DNA from: Accumulibacter sp.
GTDB lineage: Bacteria > Pseudomonadota > Gammaproteobacteria > Burkholderiales > Rhodocyclaceae
Reading direction: 5' to 3'
NCBI GenBank assembly: GCA_031276375.1
Contig: JAISNE010000103.1
Location: 1-5,413, forward strand
DNA length: 5,413 bases
Position 1 is the first letter of the stretch. The number at the start of each line of letters is the position of its first letter. Position numbers and translations under genes: made by a program. This document shows positions 1 to 5,413 of the stretch, in pieces. Below the pieces are notes generated by a model. The model saw only the letters and a program-made list of their open reading frames with translations. It searched no databases and had not been told where the DNA came from.

Positions 1-413
1 CTTTCGGCGATCTGGATGATGGCCTTGTTGGCCTTTTCGATGATCGCCGCGTTTTCCTCGTTCTGGCGCAGGTTGAGATCCTCGCGGAATTCGCGCTGTT
101 TGCGCTGGAATTCCCGCGACAGTTCGTTCAACTCCTTTTCCCTGGCGCGGCGATCCGAATCGCTCATCGTCACGGCATCCTTTTCGAGCGCACTCTGCAT
201 GCCCTCAAGCTGTTTGGCCATGCTTTGCAAATCCTGATCGCGCCTGGAAAATTCGGCCTCGATCTTCTGCGCCGCCTTCACCGCGACGGGCGCGTCGCGG
301 AAAATCCGCTGCGTATTGACATAACCGATCTTCACCGACCCTTCAGCCGCCACATACGATGCTGGCAATACCATTAGCAGGATGGCCAGCATGGTGGCAA
401 ATTTTGTATCCAA
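1..413 (-). CDS. skp: Skp/OmpH periplasmic chaperone, 3' end cut by window edge
   Basis: Periplasmic holdase that binds unfolded outer-membrane proteins leaving the Sec translocon and delivers them towards the BAM complex. It works as a trimer with coiled-coil arms in known members. Visible are 137 codons plus two bases; the usual family length is about 160-175 residues, so the missing part is short. Residues 1-23 look like a Sec signal peptide (Lys at 4, hydrophobic core, Ala-Ala before Glu-24). The mature start (VKIGYVNTQRIF, about 27-38) is the typical OmpH beta-strand. From about 45 on it is a charged, heptad-like helix rich in Lys, Arg, Glu and Gln, as in the coiled-coil arms. I chose TTG at 413 because an AGGAG lies 7 nt upstream and because it gives the signal peptide its lysine. 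An in-frame ATG at 392 would start inside the hydrophobic core and have no basic n-region. It lies 15 nt after bamA, probably cotranscribed. Identification is firm. Confidence 0.93.
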   Translation of the reverse strand, partial: MDTKFATMLAILLMVLPASYVAAEGSVKIGYVNTQRIFRDAPVAVKAAQKIEAEFSRRDQDLQSMAKQLEGMQSALEKDAVTMSDSDRRAREKELNELSREFQRKQREFREDLNLRQNEENAAIIEKANKAIIQIAE

Positions 414-420
414 ACTCTTT

Positions 421-425
421 CTCCT
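421..425 (-). promoter_or_regulatory. Shine-Dalgarno AGGAG for skp
   Basis: On the minus strand AGGAG sits between the bamA stop and the TTG start of skp, with a 7-nt spacer. This is close to ideal and is the main reason for choosing TTG over the downstream ATG. Confidence 0.8.
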
Positions 426-428
426 AAG

Positions 429-2771
429 CTAGAAAACAGTTCCCATCTGGAACTGGAACCTTTGAATATTATCATCTTTCTGTTTGTTCAACGGCTGCGC
501 GAAACTGAATTTCATCGGCCCCAGCGGCGACAGCCAAGTCGCGGCGATGCCCACCGACATGCGGATCGGGCCTTCGCTACAGACGGTGCGCAAGCCCCTG
601 CCGCACGTGCCGTCGGTCTTCTCGTCCGAATACACCTGGCCGGCGTCGAAGAACGGGCCTATGCGGAACGATTTATCGCTGCCGAAGCCCGGCACCGGCA
701 TCGTCAGTTCGGCGTTGAAGATGAAGCGGCGCGTGCCGCCCAGACGCACGTCGTCGTCGGAGGAATCGATCTCGTAAGGCCCCAGGCTGGCGGTGTCCCA
801 GCCGCGCACGGAACCCGTTCCGCCGGCATAGAAATTCTTGAAGAACGGCATCTCCTGCCCACCCAGCCCCTTGGCGTAGCCGAGTTCGCCATTGAGCATC
901 AGCACCAGGTTCCGGGTCACCGGGAAATAACGCTGATGCTGGTAGGTGAGCTTGTAATAGCGCAGATCGCCGCCCGGACTGACCTCGATTCCCGCCCGCT
1001 GGAGCACGCCCCGCGACGGGCTGATCGCGCTGTCCCGGCTGTCGCTGGCCCAGCCGACGGTCAGTGGCACCGAGAGATTGCCGCAGGTATCGGTGGTCTC
1101 GCCGCAGAAGTGGTCGACGAAGCGCTCGTACTGCCGCGGCGTGTCGCCGTCGACGCGGTCGATGGTGACTTTGGTGTAATCGACCGCCGCTCCGAAGCTG
1201 ATCGATTGTTTCTCGCTGATCGGGATGCCGAACCTGATGCCGCCGCCGGTCGAGGTCGTCTTGTACATGTAATCGAGGTAGGTCGGGTCCGACTTCCGGT
1301 GATAAACGTCGAAGCCCTGGCTCACGCCATCGACGGTGAAGTACGGATTGTTGTAACTGAACCCGATGGCGCGGTTGATCTTGCCGGTGCTGATCTGGAC
1401 CGAGGCGTACTTGCCGCTGCCGAAAATGTTGGCCTGGGAAACCGAGCCGGAAAGAATGACTTTTTCCGACTGCGAATACCCGGCCCCCACGGTGATGTTG
1501 CCCGTCGTTTTTTCGGTCACGCCGAAATTGACGTCGATCTGGTCGGTGGTTCCCGGAACGGGCGGCGTTTCGACGGTTACTTCGGAAAAATAATCGGTCT
1601 TGTCGATGCGTTCCTTCGAGAGCTTGACCCGCTCGTCGTCGTACCAGCCGCTTTCCATCTGCCGGATTTCCTGCCGGATGACTTCGTCGCGCGTCTTGGT
1701 GTTGCCGCCGATATTGATGCGGCGGACGTAAACGCGCTTGCCCGGATCGACGAATATGGTGAACGCCACCCACCTTTTTTCCTTGTCGATTTCCGGCGCC
1801 ACATTGACGTTGGCGAAAGCGTAGCCCTGCCGCGACAGGCTTTCGCTGATCGCCTTGGTGCTGGCGTTGACCGCCTCGCGCGAGAAGACGTCGCCCGCCT
1901 TGACCTGCATCGCCCGGCGGAATTCTTCTTCCGGGAGAATCAGGTTGCCCGCCAGCTTGACCGAGGAGACGACGTAGCGCTCGCCTTCCGAGATGTTGAT
2001 GGTGATGTAGATGTCGTTCTTTTCCGGGCTGATCGAAACCTGCGTCGACTCGATGTTGAATTCGAGGAAGCCGCGATTCAGATAGAAGGAGCGCAGCGTT
2101 TCCAGGTCCGCAGACAGCTTCTGTTTTGAGTACTGGTCGTTTTTCGTATACCAGCTGATCCAGTTCGGCGTCTGCAACTGGAAAAGTTCGAGCAGATCCT
2201 TTTCCGTGAAGGCCGACGTTCCGACGATGTTGATCTGCCGGATCAGCGCGGATTCCCCCTCGTCGATGTTGAAGTTGATGCCGACGCGGTTCCGTTCGAG
2301 CGGCGTCACCGTCGTGGTCACCGTCATCGAATACTTGCCGCGGGTCAGGTACTGCCGCTTGAGTTCCTGCTCGGCCCGCTCCAGCATGCCGCGGTCGAAC
2401 GAGCGCGACACGGCGAATCCCGCGTCCTTCAAGCCCTTGATGATCTGATCCTTGTCGAACTCCTTGAGGCCGACAAAATCGATCTGCGCGATGGCCGGTC
2501 GTTCCTCGACGACGACCACCACCACCGCGCCGTCGACCTCGATGCGCACATCCTTGAAAAAGCCGGTGGCGAACAAGGCCTTGATCGCCTGGGAAGCCTT
2601 CGCGTCGGTCATCGTTTCCCCGACCTTGACCGGGAGATAGCTGAACACCGTGCCGGCCTCGGTCCTCTGAATGCCTTCGATCCGGATGTCCCTTACCGTG
2701 AAAGGCTCGAAAGCCAGGGCGTTTGACAAAAACAGCGCGGCAAGCGCGCCGGCAAGCAGGATTTTCTTCAT
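429..2771 (-). CDS. bamA: BamA, outer-membrane protein assembly factor (Omp85 family)
   Basis: Central subunit of the BAM complex, which folds and inserts beta-barrel proteins into the outer membrane. The 780 residues fit the usual length (about 760-810). Residues 1-20 are a Sec signal peptide ending Ala-Leu-Ala before Phe-21, with no lipobox. Five POTRA domains follow, at roughly 24-91, 92-172, 175-263, 266-344 and 347-421; repeated cues are the Gly-Phe/Tyr turns (GFFKDV at 70, NRGFLEF at 232, RQGYAF at 314, DYFSEV at 393). The 16-strand barrel runs from about 424 to the end. The loop-6 signature is SVRGW (654-658), where VRGF or VRGY is usual. The C-terminus RFQFQMGTVF ends in Phe, the expected beta-signal. 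Cys pairs 556/563 and 723/731 lie in predicted extracellular loops 4 and 7. A six-valine run (83-88) lies in POTRA1. The ATG is 3 nt after the rseP stop, without a clear Shine-Dalgarno, so translational coupling is likely. Identification is very firm. Confidence 0.98.
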   Translation of the reverse strand: MKKILLAGALAALFLSNALAFEPFTVRDIRIEGIQRTEAGTVFSYLPVKVGETMTDAKASQAIKALFATGFFKDVRIEVDGAVVVVVVEERPAIAQIDFVGLKEFDKDQIIKGLKDAGFAVSRSFDRGMLERAEQELKRQYLTRGKYSMTVTTTVTPLERNRVGINFNIDEGESALIRQINIVGTSAFTEKDLLELFQLQTPNWISWYTKNDQYSKQKLSADLETLRSFYLNRGFLEFNIESTQVSISPEKNDIYITINISEGERYVVSSVKLAGNLILPEEEFRRAMQVKAGDVFSREAVNASTKAISESLSRQGYAFANVNVAPEIDKEKRWVAFTIFVDPGKRVYVRRINIGGNTKTRDEVIRQEIRQMESGWYDDERVKLSKERIDKTDYFSEVTVETPPVPGTTDQIDVNFGVTEKTTGNITVGAGYSQSEKVILSGSVSQANIFGSGKYASVQISTGKINRAIGFSYNNPYFTVDGVSQGFDVYHRKSDPTYLDYMYKTTSTGGGIRFGIPISEKQSISFGAAVDYTKVTIDRVDGDTPRQYERFVDHFCGETTDTCGNLSVPLTVGWASDSRDSAISPSRGVLQRAGIEVSPGGDLRYYKLTYQHQRYFPVTRNLVLMLNGELGYAKGLGGQEMPFFKNFYAGGTGSVRGWDTASLGPYEIDSSDDDVRLGGTRRFIFNAELTMPVPGFGSDKSFRIGPFFDAGQVYSDEKTDGTCGRGLRTVCSEGPIRMSVGIAATWLSPLGPMKFSFAQPLNKQKDDNIQRFQFQMGTVF

Positions 2772-2774
2772 GGA

Positions 2775-4145
2775 TCAGCCGGGAATCAATCGGGTGAAGT
2801 CATTGTATAGCGCGCAAACCATCAACATCAGGATCAACGCCAGTCCAATCTTCTGGCCGATCATCAGGCAGCGGTCGGACAGGGGACGGCCTCTTGCGAT
2901 TTCCGCGACATAATACAGTAAATGCCCGCCGTCCAGAACCGGAACGGGCAGCAGATTGAACACGGCCAGGCTGAGGCTGACCAGCGCCAGGAAGCGCAGG
3001 TAATGGACCAGGCCCAGCCGGGCCGACTGCCCGGCGTAGTCGGCGATCGTCACCGGGCCGCTGATGTTCTTCCAGGAAAGCGCGCCGGTCAGCATCTTGC
3101 CGACCATCCGGAGGCTGAACAGCGATTTGTCCCAGACTTCCCAGGCCGCCTTGCCCAGGGCCGGCAAGGGCGCGTGGCGCACGACGATCAGCAGGTCGTC
3201 CGGGCCGCCCGCGTCGGCGACGCTGGCGCCGATGCGCCCGATTTCGCGGCCGCCGCTCATCGCCGGCGCGGGCGTGATTTCCAGCGACAGCGTCTGGCCG
3301 CCGCGTTGAACCTTGAAAAGCAAGGGAACGCCCGGCGACTCCCGCACCGCGCGCACCACGTCGTACCACGACGCGACCGGCTGATTGCCGATGGCGGCCA
3401 GCACGTCGCCCGGCCGCAGGCCGGCGGCGGCGGCGGCGCTCCCCGGCGTGATTTTTCCCAGAACGGCGGGAATGAGCGGGCGGAACAGCCTGAGCCCCAG
3501 GCGCATCACGGGATCCTCGCCAGGCTCGGGGTTTCTTGCCTCGCTCAAGGCGAGACGGCGAAAGCCGGTTTTCTGCCGTTCGTCGACGAGTTCCAGTTCC
3601 ACCGAATCCTGCTCCACCATCCGCCGCAGCAGCGCCCAGCGCAGGTCGGCCCACGTTTCGACGGCCTCGCCGCCGGCCTTGAGCACCCGATCCCCATTCC
3701 GTATTCCGGCCTGTTCCGCCGCGCTCCCGGCAACGGGCGGTCCCAGCACCGGACGCAGTTCCTCCATGCCGTACATGAACAGCCCCCAATAGACGACGAT
3801 GGCCAGCGCCAGATTGGCCAGCGGGCCGGCGGCGACGATGGCCATGCGCTTCCAGACGCTCTGCCGGTTGAAGCTGCGGTGCGCTTCATCCGGCGGCACC
3901 TCGTCCGCGTCATCGCCCTCGCCCAGCATTTGCACATACCCGCCCAGCGGAATCGCGCCAATCGCCCATTCGGTATCGTCCTTGCCCGCCCGCCACAGGA
4001 ACAGCGGACGGCCAAAACCCAGCGAAAAGCGCAGCACCTTGACGCCGGCCAGGCGGGCCAGCGCGTAATGGCCGAATTCATGCACGATGATGAGCACCCC
4101 GAGCAACAGGGCGAAAGCCAAGGCGTAAAGCAGAAAATTGTTCAT
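2775..4145 (-). CDS. rseP: RseP, site-2 intramembrane zinc metalloprotease (M50)
   Basis: Inner-membrane protease that in Escherichia coli makes the second cut in anti-sigma factor RseA, releasing sigma-E, and also clears remnant signal peptides. The 456 residues match the family (about 450). The zinc motif HEFGH is at 22-26, at the same position as in E. coli, inside the first membrane segment (about 5-27). IPLGGYVQMLGE (65-76) is the conserved membrane-associated beta region. A second membrane segment is at about 104-124. Two PDZ domains follow, about 127-215 (GIRNGDRVL at 147) and 225-292 (GLRPGDVLAAIG at 242). NLLPVPVLDGG (397-407) supplies the third zinc ligand Asp-405 and conserved Asn-397, Pro-400 and Pro-402, in the third membrane segment region. 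A last segment is at about 430-448. The start at 4145 gives the standard N-terminus and has a GGAG 11 nt upstream. It lies between dxr and bamA, its standard place. The substrate here is inferred; no rseA or sigma factor is in view. All catalytic residues are present. Confidence 0.97.
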   Translation of the reverse strand: MNNFLLYALAFALLLGVLIIVHEFGHYALARLAGVKVLRFSLGFGRPLFLWRAGKDDTEWAIGAIPLGGYVQMLGEGDDADEVPPDEAHRSFNRQSVWKRMAIVAAGPLANLALAIVVYWGLFMYGMEELRPVLGPPVAGSAAEQAGIRNGDRVLKAGGEAVETWADLRWALLRRMVEQDSVELELVDERQKTGFRRLALSEARNPEPGEDPVMRLGLRLFRPLIPAVLGKITPGSAAAAAGLRPGDVLAAIGNQPVASWYDVVRAVRESPGVPLLFKVQRGGQTLSLEITPAPAMSGGREIGRIGASVADAGGPDDLLIVVRHAPLPALGKAAWEVWDKSLFSLRMVGKMLTGALSWKNISGPVTIADYAGQSARLGLVHYLRFLALVSLSLAVFNLLPVPVLDGGHLLYYVAEIARGRPLSDRCLMIGQKIGLALILMLMVCALYNDFTRLIPG

Positions 4146-4227
4146 CGTAAAACCAACTCCGGTTTGAAACCCCGCCCAAATGGCGCCGGACCGACAGTCC
4201 CGAAAGGCTTCGCTGATTTCTTGCCCT
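4146..4227 (-). other. dxr-rseP intergenic gap, no terminator or promoter seen
   Basis: This 82-nt spacer is the longest non-coding stretch in the window. I see no GC-rich stem followed by a T run on the minus strand, so read-through from dxr into rseP is expected. I found no convincing -35/-10 pair and no sigma-E-like GGAACTT plus TCTGA pair. The only structured part is the short hairpin around the rseP ribosome-binding site at 4150-4165. Confidence 0.6.
4150..4165 (-). promoter_or_regulatory. rseP Shine-Dalgarno within a small inverted repeat
   Basis: On the minus strand AAACC (4165-4161) and GGTTT (4154-4150) are perfectly complementary and flank the 6-nt loop GGAGTT. The loop contains GGAG (4160-4157), 11 nt before the rseP ATG, a somewhat long spacing. 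It is the best ribosome-binding candidate for rseP. The 5-bp, mostly A-U stem is weak, and it may be chance; another GGTTT copy (4171-4167) lies just upstream. Confidence 0.4.
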
Positions 4228-5413
4228 TCAGGTCAAGGGCGAACCGCGCGTCGCGATTTTTTCCACGATCCCTTCGGCCATCCGCCGCGCGGCGGCGTCC
4301 GCGGCGAACACGTCGTCCAGGGAATGGAGTCCCGATACCGGCGTTCGTTCCATGACGCGGGCGATGACCCGGTCGATGTCGACGAATCCGATACGCCCCG
4401 CCAGGAATTGCCGCACGGCCACTTCATTGGCGGCGTTGAGCGCCGCGGGCGCGCTCTCGCCCTCTCGCAGCGCCTGGTAGGCCAGCCCGAGGCAGGGAAA
4501 GCGAGCGAAGTCCGGCCGTTCGAAATGCAGCGCGGCGACGGCGAACAGATCGAGCGCTTCGACCCCCGAGGCGATTCTCTCCGGATACGCCAGCGCCTGC
4601 GCGATCGGCGTGCGCATGTCGGGATTGCCCAATTCGGCCAGCACCGAACCGTCTACATACTGGACCAGGGAATGCACCACGCTCTGCGGATGAACGACGA
4701 CCTGGATGTTCTCCGCCGGAACGCCGAACAGCCAATGCGCCTCGATCACTTCCAGCCCCTTGTTCATCATCGTCGCCGAATCGACCGAAATTTTCCGGCC
4801 CATGCGCCAGTTCGGATGGGCGCAGGCCTGTTCCGGCGTGACGCCCAGAAGCTCCTCGCGCGGCGTGTTCCGGAACGGCCCGCCCGAGGCGGTCAGCAGG
4901 AGGCCGCGCACGCCGCTCGCGTCCGGATCCCCGGAATAATCGGCGGGCAGCGACTGGAATATCGCGTTGTGCTCGCTGTCGATCGGCAGCAGGCACGCGC
5001 CGCCGCTCTTGACCGCGCGCATGAAGACCGGCCCGGCCATGACCAGGGCCTCCTTGTTGGCCAGCAGCAGCTTCTTCCCGGCGCGCGCCGCGGCCAGCGA
5101 CGGTTCCAGCCCCGCCGCGCCGACGATGGCGGCCATCACCACGTCGGCCTCGGGATCGCTCGCCACCTCGCACAGCGCCCGCGCGCCGCCGAGCGCCTCG
5201 GTCGGGCAGGACGCGTCGCGCAACAGACGCCGCAGTTCCTCCGCCGCGCCCTCGTCCGCCATCACCGCGTAGCGCGGGGAATGCCGCAGGCACAGCCGGG
5301 CGAGCCGTTCGGCGTCGCGGTGCGCGGTCAGCGCGAAAACGGTGTAGCGATCCGGATGGCGAGCGACGACATCGAGCGTGGAAGCGCCGATCGAGCCGGT
5401 GGCGCCGAGGATG
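4228..5413 (-). CDS. dxr: 1-deoxy-D-xylulose 5-phosphate reductoisomerase (Dxr/IspC), first codons cut by window edge
   Basis: Cytosolic enzyme that converts 1-deoxy-D-xylulose 5-phosphate to 2-C-methyl-D-erythritol 4-phosphate using NADPH and a divalent metal. This is the first committed step of the MEP isoprenoid pathway and the target of fosmidomycin. The frame is open from the right edge (first full codon at 5412): 394 residues before TGA, against about 398 in E. coli, so roughly five to eight N-terminal residues are missing. Visible numbering starts at Ile of [11 protein letters not shown], the NADPH-binding glycine loop (1-11). [12 protein letters not shown] is at about 116-127. The metal-binding PIDSEHN has Asp-145 and Glu-147. 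TASGGPFR (about 174-181) and [23 protein letters not shown] (199-221) line the substrate pocket, with metal ligand Glu-221. [10 protein letters not shown] and LNAANEVAV are also present. No key residue is missing. An internal GTG at 5265 is not the start, because conserved NADPH-binding sequence lies upstream of it. It precedes rseP as in other beta-proteobacteria. Confidence 0.97.
   Translation of the reverse strand, partial: ILGATGSIGASTLDVVARHPDRYTVFALTAHRDAERLARLCLRHSPRYAVMADEGAAEELRRLLRDASCPTEALGGARALCEVASDPEADVVMAAIVGAAGLEPSLAAARAGKKLLLANKEALVMAGPVFMRAVKSGGACLLPIDSEHNAIFQSLPADYSGDPDASGVRGLLLTASGGPFRNTPREELLGVTPEQACAHPNWRMGRKISVDSATMMNKGLEVIEAHWLFGVPAENIQVVVHPQSVVHSLVQYVDGSVLAELGNPDMRTPIAQALAYPERIASGVEALDLFAVAALHFERPDFARFPCLGLAYQALREGESAPAALNAANEVAVRQFLAGRIGFVDIDRVIARVMERTPVSGLHSLDDVFAADAAARRMAEGIVEKIATRGSPLT

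Noticed and set aside
429..460. Sigma-E-like GGAAC elements near the end of bamA, on either strand
   Set aside because: On the minus strand GGAACT lacks a TCTGA-like -10 at 16-17 nt. On the plus strand GGAACC has a loose TTTCTG downstream, but it points into the antisense of bamA where no gene exists.
673..1773. Long Arg/Gln-rich frames on the minus strand within bamA, and similar ones within rseP and dxr
   Set aside because: They are out-of-frame readings of genes that have full-length, motif-bearing frames. They show no conserved domains.
462..2129. A 555-codon open frame on the plus strand, antisense to bamA
   Set aside because: Its product is rich in Arg, Ala, Asp and His with no recognisable domain, signal or plausible ribosome-binding site. 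It overlaps entirely a certain gene. GC-rich codon use commonly opens such antisense frames.
4180..4210. Inverted repeat GGAC-CGACA-GTCC in the dxr-rseP gap as a terminator
   Set aside because: The stem is only 4 bp with mismatched flanks, and no T run follows on the minus strand.
2922..4355. A 477-codon open frame on the plus strand, antisense to rseP and the end of dxr
   Set aside because: The product is Gln/Arg/His/Ala-rich low-complexity sequence typical of translating a GC-rich gene in the wrong frame. It spans the dxr-rseP gap without any sign of a gene of its own.

Overview
This window is a dense, single-direction piece of chromosome, with every gene on the minus strand. It carries the conserved proteobacterial cell-envelope cluster. 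In transcription order (right to left) it holds dxr (lacking only its first few codons), rseP, bamA, and the 5' three-quarters or so of skp, which runs off the left edge. The order dxr-rseP-bamA-skp, high GC (about 60% by eye), a BamA ending in a beta-proteobacterial-style RFQFQ-x-G-x-x-F tail, and a beta-proteobacterial-looking Dxr N-terminus ([26 protein letters not shown]) point to a beta-proteobacterium. The genus cannot be named from the sequence alone.

Layout: 5413-4228 is dxr (MEP isoprenoid pathway). 4227-4146 is an 82-nt gap with no visible terminator or convincing promoter, only a Shine-Dalgarno in a weak hairpin. 4145-2775 is rseP (site-2 intramembrane protease). 2771-429 is bamA (outer-membrane protein insertase), starting 3 nt after the rseP stop. 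428-414 is a 15-nt gap with a strong Shine-Dalgarno. 413-1 is skp (periplasmic chaperone), starting at TTG. No stretch of 300 bases lacks a gene. No RNA genes, mobile elements, CRISPR arrays or terminators were seen.

The tight spacing suggests one polycistronic message. Three of the products act in outer-membrane biogenesis: Skp carries unfolded porins across the periplasm, BamA inserts them, and RseP in known systems cleaves the anti-sigma factor that reports failure of this process. Dxr feeds isoprenoid synthesis, including the undecaprenyl carrier used for wall and LPS. All four genes appear intact where visible, with their hallmark catalytic or structural motifs.

This is an ordinary core-genome region. 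I found no new system. The points worth a second look are small: the bamA start without a Shine-Dalgarno, the TTG start of skp, two loop cysteine pairs, a VRGW motif and a valine run in BamA, and the rseP ribosome-binding site in a hairpin loop.
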